A stretch of DNA of 64,000 nucleotides, from the NCBI RefSeq assembly GCF_005280195.1, contig NZ_SZPR01000035.1, positions 62,001 through 126,000 of the forward strand. Direction: 5' to 3'. The notes beneath the pieces were generated by a model. The model saw only the letters and a program-made list of their open reading frames with translations, was not told where the DNA came from and ran no database searches. Of the stretch, positions 26,700-34,543 are shown piece by piece. The first letter of the stretch is position 1. Every line of letters begins with the position of its first letter. A program made the position numbers and the translations under genes. This DNA comes from Streptomyces galbus. Its GTDB lineage: Bacteria; Actinomycetota; Actinomycetes; Streptomycetales; Streptomycetaceae.

Positions 26700-27194
26700 A
26701 TGAGCGATGCAGGGTGGATGCGCGGCGTGGAGTGGCTGGCGGCCGCGGCGACGGACCCCCGGGCCTGCAAGCGCGACTGGGACCAGGGGACCGGGGTCGC
26801 CCTGCTGCAGGCGGGCCGCTATTGGGACGTTCTGAGCGTGCCCGGCCGGCTGGGGCTGCTCGCCCTGGACCTGCTGTGGCAGCCCTCGCTGCCGGTGCCG
26901 GGCCCCACGCTCGTCGACACCGCCGCGCACCGGGTGGGGTTCTTCCTGCCGCCCGACCCGGGCAGCCGGTGGATCGGGGCGGGGGTACGGCACGCGCGCC
27001 GGGGTGCCTGGGTCGCCGTGCCGCCGCCGTACCGTCCGGCCCGCTCCCTGGAGTGGCTCGTGCCGCCGGACGGGAGCGGGGCGCTGCACCGGCCCGCGAC
27101 GCTGGAACTGGCGCTCCGCCAGGCCAACGGCACCCTCGCGGTGTGGACGCCCTCCTCCCGGCCCGAGGCGGAGCTCCCGCAGCCCGGGACGTGA
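26700..27194 (+). CDS. Conserved Streptomyces hypothetical protein (primase/polymerase-like)
   Basis: 164 residues. After MSDAGWMRGVEWLAAAATDP comes a conserved block: DWDQGTGVALLQAGRYWDVLSVP, VDTAAHRVGFFLPP, WIGAGVRHARRGAWVAVP and LEWLVPPDGSGALH. This block recurs in actinobacterial proteins sometimes annotated as bifunctional DNA primase/polymerase N-terminal-like. The catalytic acidic residues of true prim-pol enzymes are not evident. GGAG is six bases before ATG 26700; an ATG at 26601 in the same frame would add a non-conserved extension. Function unknown. Confidence 0.65.
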   Translation: MSDAGWMRGVEWLAAAATDPRACKRDWDQGTGVALLQAGRYWDVLSVPGRLGLLALDLLWQPSLPVPGPTLVDTAAHRVGFFLPPDPGSRWIGAGVRHARRGAWVAVPPPYRPARSLEWLVPPDGSGALHRPATLELALRQANGTLAVWTPSSRPEAELPQPGT

Positions 27195-27217
27195 CGGGGA
27201 CGGGGTGACGCCACGGG

Positions 27218-27267
27218 CGGGTCGTGCGGGTCCGGCGGGTCGTGCGGGTCGCCGGGTCGTGCGGGTC
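27218..27267. repeat. Three direct copies of CGGGTCGTGCGGGTC
   Basis: Copies at 27218-27232, 27236-27250 and 27253-27267, spaced 18 and 17 bases. They fill the space between convergent genes, and the last copy runs into the stop codon of the lipoprotein gene. Confidence 0.75.
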
Positions 27268-27607
27268 AGTTCGCGGGGGCGTCGACGACTCGGCCGTTCT
27301 CGTCGAGGGTGTGGGTGCGCCAGTACTTGTCCCACTTGTCGTCGACCTCCTGCGGCACCTTGCCCCGCGGGTACTTCACGTACCCCGCCGGGGGCGCCTC
27401 CTCCTCGGGGACGCAGGTGGAACCGGTCGTGCCCACGTTCAGGGCGGGGTACTCACCGTCGGAGCAGATGTGCTCCCGGTACTCGAACCCGGCGCAGCCG
27501 GTCAGCGCCACCAGGGCCGCCGCGCTCGCGAGGACGGCGGCGACGGCACGGACCGTGCCGGTACGAGGAGCGGCGGCGGTGCCGGGCGCGCGGCGGGACG
27601 TACGCAT
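27266..27607 (-). CDS. SCO0607-family lipoprotein
   Basis: 113 residues. A basic start (MRTSRRAPG) and hydrophobic stretch lead to the lipobox LVALTGC, so the mature protein begins at the cysteine and is lipid-anchored outside the membrane. The mature sequence (CAGFEYREHICSDGEYPALN, then GSTCVPEEEAPPAGYVKYPRG and KWDKYWRTHTLDENGRVVD) is the conserved pattern of small Streptomyces lipoproteins annotated as SCO0607 family; function unknown. A perfect 18-bp palindrome lies 66 bases upstream of the ATG. Monocistronic. Confidence 0.82.
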   Translation of the reverse strand: MRTSRRAPGTAAAPRTGTVRAVAAVLASAAALVALTGCAGFEYREHICSDGEYPALNVGTTGSTCVPEEEAPPAGYVKYPRGKVPQEVDDKWDKYWRTHTLDENGRVVDAPAN

Positions 27608-28090
27608 GGTCTTCTCCAGTCGTTCGTTCGTTCGGTGTGGCTCCACGATCGCCTCCCGGAGGCCCCTGATCCCTGAGTACGCGTACTCAGAATCCACCGG
27701 CCCGAGCACCCAATCCCGCCGAGTATCAGGAGAGTTGGAGCAGCGTCAGCGGGCGGGCGACCGCCTGATGCGCCGGCTGCTGGCGCTGCTGGACAGCGAG
27801 CCCGCCCAAGGTCGACGGCCGCGCGGTGATCCTGCCGAACGGCTGACAGCCGGGGGGCGGCGCAATCCGGACACCTCAACTCGCCTGCGCTGTACGGCAA
27901 TTCCGACAGTCGACGCAGAAGCGAACAGAAGACGGGCGGTTTCGGAGCGAAGTGCCGGGCGACCGTGCGAGACCGGTCGATGACGGTGTGTACTGTGCTC
28001 CGGAGCGCCCGCCCGGCGGGCCCCGGATCTCCGCCTGCCCGCTTCCCGACCGGAACGCCGACCGCCCCGATCCCCCCTGGAACCGCATCG
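27608..28090. other. Long divergent gap between the lipoprotein gene and the conservon
   Basis: A 483-base stretch. It contains the palindrome at 27673-27690 and, nearer the conservon, a lower-GC run around 27880-28000 (GCAATTCCGACAGTCG, GATGACGGTGTGTACTGTGC) that may carry the cvnA promoter. A short frame encoding LEQRQRAGDRLMRRLLALL exists at 27735-27795 but has no start or conservation that I can support. Confidence 0.5.
27673..27690. promoter_or_regulatory. Perfect 18-bp palindrome, probable operator
   Basis: CTGAGTACGCGTACTCAG is completely self-complementary. It stands 66 bases upstream of the lipoprotein ATG and about 400 bases upstream of the conservon, so it most likely controls the lipoprotein gene. 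The cognate regulator is not in the immediate neighbourhood. Confidence 0.6.
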
Positions 28091-29659
28091 ATGACCGCAC
28101 TACCGGATCTGGCCGCCGGCGGCCTCGCCCTCGGCACCCTGTCCGCGTTCGCCCTCGGGGGCGGGCTGCTGCGACTGCGGCGCCGGGACGCCCGCCGACG
28201 CGCCGAGATCGCGGCACTGCGTACTCAACTCGACGGCTCCGTGCGGGCGTTCACCTCCGAGGTCGAGCACCTGGCCGCCCGCCGGGTGCCGGCCGCGGCC
28301 CGGCAGGTGACCCACCCCCATCTCGACGTGCCGGGCCCGCTGCAGCCGTTGACGGCCGGCACCCCGCTGGGACGGGCGCTCGACGACGTCCTGGTGGCCG
28401 TGCAGGGCGAGGTCGCCGCCCAGCGCACCCGGGTCGACGCCGCCGCCCAGGCGGGCATGCGCGGGGCCACCCGGGAGATCCAGGCGGCGCTGTACCGGCT
28501 CCAGGACGCCCTGCGCCAACTGCAACAGCGCTACGACGACCCCGAGTTGGCGCAGACCCTGTTCGCCCTCGACCACGAGAACGAGCAGTCCCTGCGTCGC
28601 GCGCAGGTCGCCGCCGTGGTGTGCGGGGCCTGGGTAGGCCTCGCCCGTGAGGAGTCCCACCTGGTCGACGCGGTCACCGGCGGCCAGGCCCGGCTCGCGG
28701 GCTACCACCGGGTCGCCGTGCACAACCACCTCGAACCCGGCACGGCCCTCGTCTCGCACGCCGTGGAACCGGTCGCGATCATCGTCGCCGAGCTGCTGGA
28801 CAACGCGCTGCGGCACTCCGCCCCGGACACCGACGTGGTGGTCAGCCTGGAGCACGTCCACCACGGCGTGTGCGTGACCATCGACGACGCGGGTCTCGGC
28901 ATGACCGAGGACGAACGCCGGCGCGCCCAGCGCCTGGTGGCCGGCGACGACCCGATCCTGCTCACCGACCTGGGCGACCCGCCGCGCATGGGGCTGGCCG
29001 CGATCGGCCGGCTGACCCGGCAGTTCGACCTGCGGGTCGACGTCTCCTCCGCCTCCCCGTACGGCGGCGTCCGGGCGGTGCTGCGGGTCGACAGCCACCT
29101 CCTCAGCCACCTCGACCCGGACGAGAAGCCGCCCGCGGCGAGCGCCCCGCGCACCACCCGACGTCCCGCCCCGGCGCGCCCGCCCGCACCGGCCTCGGCT
29201 CAGGCGACAGCCGCGGCTCCAGCGACAGCTCCGGCTCCGGCTCCGGCTCCGGCCCACGGCTACGGCGCCGAGCGCACCGAGTCGGAGGCCGCCGGACACC
29301 AGGCGCCCGCCGCGGAGGACGGCCTGCCCCGGCGCCGTCGCCGTACCGCGGCGGCCGCGCCCCGGCCCGCTCCCGCCGCGGACCGTCCGGCGCGCCGCCC
29401 GGAGGAGGCCGCGGCCGCGCTCGGCGCGCTCCAGGCGGGCACCGCGGCCGCCCGGTCCGCCGCGCCCCACACCGGCGGGCAGCACGACGACGGGACGACC
29501 GACGGCGGGAGGACCGACGGCGGGACGACCGACGGGAACGGCAGGGGCGCCGGACCCACCAGGCCCGCCGCACCCGCCGCACCCGCCGGCCACGAGCACC
29601 GCACCGACCGCAGCGCACCGCACGAACCGACCGACCACGAAGGGGGAGCGGCTCGATGA
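28091..29659 (+). CDS. cvnA: Conservon sensor-like ATPase (CvnA)
   Basis: 522 residues. One N-terminal membrane segment (about 6-26) is followed by a coiled-coil-prone helical region (about 90-180) and a GHKL ATPase domain (about 200-335) with the N box VAELLDNALRHSAPDT, the G1 box TIDDAGLGM and RMGLAAIGRL. There is no clear phospho-acceptor H box, as in other CvnA proteins, which resemble histidine kinases but act with a small GTPase. Residues 340-522 are Ala/Pro/Gly low complexity, including T-D-G-G repeats. Conservons encode a membrane-associated heterocomplex resembling eukaryotic G-protein signalling. The ATGA overlap with the roadblock gene shows coupling. The input signal is unknown. 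Confidence 0.92.
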   Translation: MTALPDLAAGGLALGTLSAFALGGGLLRLRRRDARRRAEIAALRTQLDGSVRAFTSEVEHLAARRVPAAARQVTHPHLDVPGPLQPLTAGTPLGRALDDVLVAVQGEVAAQRTRVDAAAQAGMRGATREIQAALYRLQDALRQLQQRYDDPELAQTLFALDHENEQSLRRAQVAAVVCGAWVGLAREESHLVDAVTGGQARLAGYHRVAVHNHLEPGTALVSHAVEPVAIIVAELLDNALRHSAPDTDVVVSLEHVHHGVCVTIDDAGLGMTEDERRRAQRLVAGDDPILLTDLGDPPRMGLAAIGRLTRQFDLRVDVSSASPYGGVRAVLRVDSHLLSHLDPDEKPPAASAPRTTRRPAPARPPAPASAQATAAAPATAPAPAPAPAHGYGAERTESEAAGHQAPAAEDGLPRRRRRTAAAAPRPAPAADRPARRPEEAAAALGALQAGTAAARSAAPHTGGQHDDGTTDGGRTDGGTTDGNGRGAGPTRPAAPAAPAGHEHRTDRSAPHEPTDHEGGAAR

Positions 29660-30078
29660 CCAGCCGCAACACGGGTGACACGGCCTGGGTCCTGGAGCCG
29701 ATCCTCCAGGTGCCGCACGTCCTGGCCGCCGTCATGCTGACCCGCGACGGGCTCGTGACCGGCCACACCGACGCGCTGTCGCGGGCGTCGGCCGAGCGGG
29801 TGGCCGCGATCACCAGCACCGTGCAGGGCGCGTGCCGCACCGCAGCGGCCGCGTTCGCCGACGCCGAGCGGGCCGAGGTGCGGCAGGTGGTCGTCGAGTC
29901 CGACCACGGCTATGTGCTGATCGTGCCCACCGACCACGGCACCTGCGTGGCCGCGTACGGCGACGGCGAGGTCCGCCTCGACCTGCTCGCGCACCGGGTG
30001 CACTCGCAGGTGGCGCGGCTCGGCGAGAAGGCCATGGCGGCCGCGGTCCGGGGAGCCGACGACGACGCGACGGCATGA
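29656..30078 (+). CDS. cvnB: Roadblock/LC7 protein (CvnB)
   Basis: 140 residues in the compact alpha/beta roadblock fold. WVLEPILQVPHVLAAVMLTRDGLVTG is the signature start, followed by a regulatory helix and VVVESDHGYVLIVPTDHGTCVAAYG. Roadblock proteins act as GTPase-activating or adaptor subunits for Ras-like GTPases; in conservons CvnB is thought to work with CvnD. It starts inside the cvnA stop (ATGA 29656-29659) and its own stop overlaps cvnC in the same way. Confidence 0.93.
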   Translation: MTSRNTGDTAWVLEPILQVPHVLAAVMLTRDGLVTGHTDALSRASAERVAAITSTVQGACRTAAAAFADAERAEVRQVVVESDHGYVLIVPTDHGTCVAAYGDGEVRLDLLAHRVHSQVARLGEKAMAAAVRGADDDATA

Positions 30079-30434
30079 CCGGCCGCCCGGCCGGACGCCC
30101 CCTGGTCCCCGCGTACCTGTCGACCGGCGGGGTCGCCCGGCCGAGCCGCCCCCAGCTGGAGCGGCTGTCGGTGCTCACCCGCGGTGACGCGCCGGTGCCC
30201 GCCGGGCTGCCCGCCGCCGCACTCGCCCTGCTGGACGTCCTGGCGGGCGGCGCGCTGGCCCTCGTGGAGGCGGCGGCCCTGCTGCGGCTGCCGGTGTCCG
30301 CGGTCCGGGTCCTCGCCGCCGACCTCGCCGACCGGGACCTGGTCCTCGCCCGGGCGCCGATCCCGCCCGCCGACCGCTTCGAACCCGACCTGCTGAAGAG
30401 AGTGGCCGATGGCCTCCGCGCCCTCAAGCACTAG
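30075..30434 (+). CDS. cvnC: DUF742 protein (CvnC)
   Basis: 119 residues. The DUF742 winged-helix-like pattern is visible: LVPAYLSTGGVARPSRPQLERLSVL, then ALALLDVLAGGALALVEAAALLRLPVSAVRVLAADLADRDLV in consecutive helices. This is a MarR-like helix-turn-helix arrangement whose biochemical role in conservons is unsettled. Overlaps are ATGA with cvnB and 26 bases with cvnD, the usual conservon order. Confidence 0.92.
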   Translation: MTGRPAGRPLVPAYLSTGGVARPSRPQLERLSVLTRGDAPVPAGLPAAALALLDVLAGGALALVEAAALLRLPVSAVRVLAADLADRDLVLARAPIPPADRFEPDLLKRVADGLRALKH

Positions 30435-31029
30435 CGCCTCCCCCGCCGACGGCATCCACCTGCCCGACACGGCCCGCGACCTGGTGAAGATCCTGGTCGC
30501 GGGGCCGTTCGGGGTGGGCAAGACGACCCTGATCGACTCGGTGTCGGAGATCCGGCCGCTGCACACCGAGGAGCACCTCAGCGAGGCGTCCGCGGGCGTG
30601 GACGACCTGGCCGGGGTGCGGGACAAGACGACCACGACGGTCGCGATCGACTTCGGCCGGGTGAGCCTGGCGGGCGGCGTGGTGCTGTACCTGTTCGGCA
30701 CGCCGGGCCAGGAGCGGTTCCGGTCGCTGTGGGACGACATCGCCTACGGCGCGCTCGGCGCGCTGGTGCTGGTCGACAGCCGCCGGATCGACGCGTCGTT
30801 CGACGTGCTGGGACTGGTCGAGGAGAGCGGACTGCCGTACGCGGTGGCGTTCAACGCCTTCCCCGACGCGCCCCGCCACTACGGCGAGGCGCAGCTCCGC
30901 CGGGCGCTGGACCTGGAGCCGGGCACCCCGATGGTGACGTGCGACGCGCGGGACACGAACTCCTCCGTCGACGCGCTGCTCGCCCTGGTGGACCATCTGA
31001 TCGCCACGCAGGAGGCGGTGTCCCCGTGA
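30409..31029 (+). CDS. cvnD: Conservon Ras/Rab-like GTPase (CvnD)
   Basis: 206 residues. P-loop GPFGVGKTTLID (about 32-43), switch I region KTTTTVAIDFG with the G2 threonine, G3 LFGTPGQERF, and a modified G4 (VAFNAFPD instead of NKxD), as is usual for conservon GTPases. It binds and hydrolyses GTP and is the presumed output switch of the complex. The gene starts within cvnC and its TGA overlaps the GTG of the first P450 gene (GTGA 31026-31029), tying the P450s to the signalling cassette. Confidence 0.94.
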   Translation: MASAPSSTSASPADGIHLPDTARDLVKILVAGPFGVGKTTLIDSVSEIRPLHTEEHLSEASAGVDDLAGVRDKTTTTVAIDFGRVSLAGGVVLYLFGTPGQERFRSLWDDIAYGALGALVLVDSRRIDASFDVLGLVEESGLPYAVAFNAFPDAPRHYGEAQLRRALDLEPGTPMVTCDARDTNSSVDALLALVDHLIATQEAVSP

Positions 31030-32264
31030 CCGCGTACCCCCCGGACCGGCACGACTTCTCCCGCTCGGCCCCCGTACGGCTGTGGGAGGACGGGTTCGCC
31101 GCGGACCCGCACCGCTACTACGCGGCCCTGCGCGCCCAGGGCCCGATCGGCTGGGCGGAACTGGCGCCCGGCGTCCCGGCGTACGTCGTGACCGAGCGGC
31201 GGGCCGCGCTGGAGGTCCTGCGCGACACCGAGCGGTTCTCGCACGACCCGCGCGCCTGGGAGGAGACGGTGCCGGCCGACTCGCCGGTGCTGGGCATGAT
31301 GCGGTGGCGGCCCAACGCCCTGTTCGCCGACGGCGGCGCGCACGTGCGCTACCGCACCGCGCTCCTCGACGTGTTCGACCTGCTCGAGCCGCACGACCTG
31401 CGGGCGCGGGTGCACCGGGCGGTGCGGCTGCTGGTGGACCGGATCGGGCCGCGCGGCGAGGCGGACCTGGTCGCGGACTTCTCCCGGCCGCTGATGGCGC
31501 TGGTCTTCAACGACCTGTTCGGGATGCCGGTGAGCGCGGGCGACCGGCTCGACGCGAGTCTCGGCCGGATGATGGAGGGCGGCGCGGGGGCCGCCGAGGG
31601 CGAGGCGGAGTACGCCCGGTACGTGCTGGACCTGATCGCCGCCAAGGCCGAGCGGCGCGGCGACGACCTGCCCAGCCGCCTCCTCGACCACCCGGCCGGG
31701 CTGACCCCCGAGGAGGTCACCTGGCAGGTGTTCCTCACCCTCGGCGCGGGCTACGAGCCGACGGCCAACCTGGTGTCCAACACGCTGTCGCGCATCCTCG
31801 GCAACCCGGTCTACTACTCGACCCTGACCAGCGGGGCCCGGCCGGTCACGGACGCGGTGGTGGAGGTGCTGCACCACGAGACGCCGCTGACCAACTACGG
31901 CATCTACTACGCCCGCGAGCCCGTGGCCTGCCACGGGGTGTGGCTGCGCGACGCGGTGCCGGTGGTGGTGTCGTTCGGCGCGCTCACCTCCTTCGCCGAG
32001 CAGGAGGACACCGGCGGGCGGCACCCGGGCGACGTCTCCCACCTGTCGTGGGGCGCGGGCCCGCACGCCTGTCCCGTCAGGCAGCACACGCTGCTCATCG
32101 TCACCGAGGCGATCGAGCAGCTCACCCAGTGGCTGCCCGACCTGGACCCGGTGCTGCCGCGCGAGCGCCTGGGCTGGCGGCCCGGTCCGTTCCACCGGTC
32201 GCTGACCGCCCTGCCTGTCCGCTTCACCGCCCGCTCCCCCGACCACCCTGGAGTTGAGTCGTGA
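31026..32264 (+). CDS. CYP157-like cytochrome P450 lacking the ExxR arginine
   Basis: 412 residues from GTG. The I-helix oxygen-activation segment is LGAGYEPTAN; the haem loop WGAGPHACPV has the cysteine ligand at C349. The K-helix ExxR motif, nearly universal in P450s, reads E280-V-L-H283 here, so the arginine is replaced by histidine. CYP157 enzymes of Streptomyces conservons are known to deviate at this motif, and they always travel with a CYP154; that pairing is seen here. Whether the protein is a monooxygenase or has another function cannot be told. Overlapping GTGA junctions with both neighbours. Confidence 0.88.
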   Translation: MTAYPPDRHDFSRSAPVRLWEDGFAADPHRYYAALRAQGPIGWAELAPGVPAYVVTERRAALEVLRDTERFSHDPRAWEETVPADSPVLGMMRWRPNALFADGGAHVRYRTALLDVFDLLEPHDLRARVHRAVRLLVDRIGPRGEADLVADFSRPLMALVFNDLFGMPVSAGDRLDASLGRMMEGGAGAAEGEAEYARYVLDLIAAKAERRGDDLPSRLLDHPAGLTPEEVTWQVFLTLGAGYEPTANLVSNTLSRILGNPVYYSTLTSGARPVTDAVVEVLHHETPLTNYGIYYAREPVACHGVWLRDAVPVVVSFGALTSFAEQEDTGGRHPGDVSHLSWGAGPHACPVRQHTLLIVTEAIEQLTQWLPDLDPVLPRERLGWRPGPFHRSLTALPVRFTARSPDHPGVES

Positions 32265-33478
32265 CCGTCACCGACCGCATCGCCCTCGACCCGTTCGGGG
32301 CCGACATCCCCGCCGAGAGCGCCCGGTTACGGGCGCTCGGCCCGATCGTCCCCGTGGAGCTGCCCGGCGGCATCCCGGCGTGGGCACCGACCGGCCACGC
32401 CGTCCTCAAGGAGCTGATCCTCGACCCGCGGGTCAGCAAGGACCCGCGCCGGCACTGGCGGCTGTGGCCCGAGATCGGCGACCACCCGTCCTGGGCCTGG
32501 ATCCTCGGCTGGGTGGGCGTGGTGAACATGCTCTCCACGTACGGCACCGACCACGCGCGGCTGCGCAAGCTGGTCGCGCCGAGCTTCACGCACCGGCGCA
32601 CCGAGGCGCTGCGCGAGCGGGTCGAGGTGATCACCGCGGAGCTGCTGGACGGGCTCGCGGCGGGCGGGGACGAGGCCGACCTGAAGGCCGCCTTCGCGCA
32701 CCCGCTGCCGATGCGGATCATCTGCGAACTGTTCGGGGTGCCCGAGGGGATGCGGGACGCCACCGCGCGGCTCATCGCCGCCATCATGGACACCTCCGAC
32801 CCGGGTCCGGAGCACGCGGCGTTCGTGCAGGAGCAGATCGGCACGGTGCTGGGCGGCCTGGTCGCGCACAAGCAGGCTCGTCCCGGCGACGACATGACGA
32901 CCGAGCTGATCCGGGTGCGCGACGAGGACGGCGACCGGCTGAGCGCCGAGGAACTGGTCCACACGCTGCTGCTGGTCATCGGCGCCGGGTTCGAGACGAC
33001 CGTCAACCTCATCGGCAACGCCGTGGTGGCGCTGCTGCGCCGGCCCGAGCAGCTCGCGGCGGTCCGCAGCGGCGCGATCGGCTGGGACGCGGTCGTGGAC
33101 GAGACGCTGCGGGCGCACCCGTCGATCGCCTCGCTGCCGCTGCGGTTCGCCGTCACCGACCTGACGGTGGGCGACGTGACGGTCCCCGCCGGCGACGCGA
33201 TCATCACCACGTACGCCGCTGCGGGCCTGGACCCGGCCCACTACGGCCCGGACGCGGACGTCTTCGACGCGGCGCGGGGCGCCGACGACCACCTGGCGTT
33301 CGGGATCGGCGTGCACCGCTGCATCGGCGCGCCGCTGGCCCGGATGGAGGCGCTCACCGCGCTGCCCGCCCTGTTCGAGCGGTTCCCCGACCTGGACCTC
33401 GCCACCGGGGAGCTGACGCAGGTGCCGTCGTTCATCGCGTTCGGCTGGCAGGAGATCCCGGTCCGGCTGCGCGGCTGA
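32261..33478 (+). CDS. CYP154-like cytochrome P450; contains a TTA codon
   Basis: 405 residues from GTG. The P450 landmarks are canonical: I helix VIGAGFETTVNL, K-helix ExxR as E281-T-L-R284, and haem loop FGIGVHRCIGAPLAR with C354. Early sequence LPGGIPAWAPTGHAVLKELILDPRVSKDPRRHW is typical of CYP154, whose members oxidise steroids, macrolides or flavonoids in vitro. Leucine 23 is encoded by TTA (32327-32329), so translation may depend on the bldA tRNA and hence developmental stage. It is the last gene of the conservon and overlaps the CYP157-like gene (GTGA). Confidence 0.92.
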   Translation: MTVTDRIALDPFGADIPAESARLRALGPIVPVELPGGIPAWAPTGHAVLKELILDPRVSKDPRRHWRLWPEIGDHPSWAWILGWVGVVNMLSTYGTDHARLRKLVAPSFTHRRTEALRERVEVITAELLDGLAAGGDEADLKAAFAHPLPMRIICELFGVPEGMRDATARLIAAIMDTSDPGPEHAAFVQEQIGTVLGGLVAHKQARPGDDMTTELIRVRDEDGDRLSAEELVHTLLLVIGAGFETTVNLIGNAVVALLRRPEQLAAVRSGAIGWDAVVDETLRAHPSIASLPLRFAVTDLTVGDVTVPAGDAIITTYAAAGLDPAHYGPDADVFDAARGADDHLAFGIGVHRCIGAPLARMEALTALPALFERFPDLDLATGELTQVPSFIAFGWQEIPVRLRG

Positions 33479-33630
33479 ACCGGTCGGGCGACGGGGGGCC
33501 GACCGGTCCCCCGATCCGCTGCTCCCGCTGCCCCCGCGGACACTGGTGATTCTGCCGATGGCGACCGCGCTCCCCGCCACGACGCTGGGCGAGACAGGCA
33601 CCCCACGCCTCTCTCCCCTCAGGAGCACCC

Positions 33631-34368
33631 ATGCGTCGTCGTCCCCCGCGCCGGCTTCTCGGCCTTCTCGCCGCCTCCACCGTCGCGCTCACCCTCTTCT
33701 CCTCGGCGCCGGTCGCCGCCGCCGATCCCGCCCCCGCTCCGGCCGCCCGGACCGCCGGCGCGACCGCCCGGACGCTCGCCACGAGCACACCGGTCGTCTT
33801 CGTCCACGGCTACACCGGCAACGCCTCCAACTGGGTCACCGCCATGAGCGTGTTCCGGGCCGGCGGCTGGTCCAGCTCCAACCTGTTCGCCTACGAGTAC
33901 GACTCCTACGGCAACAACGTCACCAACGCCCAGGGCCTGGCCGCCTTCGTCAACAACGTCAAGGCGCGGACCGGCGCGAACAAGGTGGCCATCGTCAACC
34001 ACTCCATGGGCGGCCTGGTCAGCCAGTACTACCTGAAGGTGCTGGGCGGCAACGCCAGCGTCAGCCACCTGGCCTCCATCGCCGGCGCCAACCACGGCAC
34101 CACCTACGCCGGCGCCTGCCTGATCTACACGACCTGCCAGCAGATGTACCCGGGCTCGTCCTTCATCGCCCAGATCACGGCGGGCGACGAGACACCCGGC
34201 GACACCAGGTACGCCACCTGGTACTCGGCGTGCGACGGCATCATCCTGCCGTACACCAGCACCCGTCTCGAGGGCGCCGTGAACAACAACGTGCCGTGCC
34301 AGACCCACATCGGCTACCTGACGGACACGGTCGTGCTGGGCGCGATCGCCCGCTTCGTCGCCTCCTGA
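33631..34368 (+). CDS. Secreted alpha/beta-fold lipase/esterase
   Basis: 245 residues. A twin-basic start MRRRPPRRLLGLLAASTVAL and signal peptide end near VAAADP. The mature core starts TPVVFVHGYTGNASNW (oxyanion hole), has nucleophile elbow NHSMGG, then ASIAGANHGT and a late conserved histidine (QTHIGYLTD). Four cysteines (GACLIYTTC, YSACDG, NNVPC) likely form two disulfides. This matches the small Bacillus LipA-like/Streptomyces esterase class acting on lipids extracellularly. AGGAG precedes the ATG. Followed by a short tandem repeat. Confidence 0.9.
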   Translation: MRRRPPRRLLGLLAASTVALTLFSSAPVAAADPAPAPAARTAGATARTLATSTPVVFVHGYTGNASNWVTAMSVFRAGGWSSSNLFAYEYDSYGNNVTNAQGLAAFVNNVKARTGANKVAIVNHSMGGLVSQYYLKVLGGNASVSHLASIAGANHGTTYAGACLIYTTCQQMYPGSSFIAQITAGDETPGDTRYATWYSACDGIILPYTSTRLEGAVNNNVPCQTHIGYLTDTVVLGAIARFVAS

Positions 34369-34372
34369 TCCC

Positions 34373-34412
34373 GGGGCGAAGGCGCGAAGGCCCGAAGGCC
34401 CGAAGGCGCGAA
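34373..34412. repeat. Five tandem 8-bp units (GGCSCGAA type)
   Basis: GGGGCGAA, GGCGCGAA, GGCCCGAA, GGCCCGAA, GGCGCGAA in exact 8-base register immediately after the lipase stop codon; a sixth partial unit follows (GGCCGGGC). Likely slippage-prone. Confidence 0.8.
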
Positions 34413-34543
34413 GGCCGGGCGGAGCCGATCCATCGCTCACGCCCGGCCCCACCGCCGTGCCCGCCCTGACGACCTGCCGGGAACCGGACGTGTTACGTGT
34501 TCTGCCGTCCCCGTGGCAGTCCCTTCTGTCAGAGTCGGGCAGC

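Noticed and set aside
27735..27795. Short frame encoding LEQRQRAGDRLMRRLLALL
   Set aside because: No start codon with ribosome site and no context; could be a remnant but cannot be supported.
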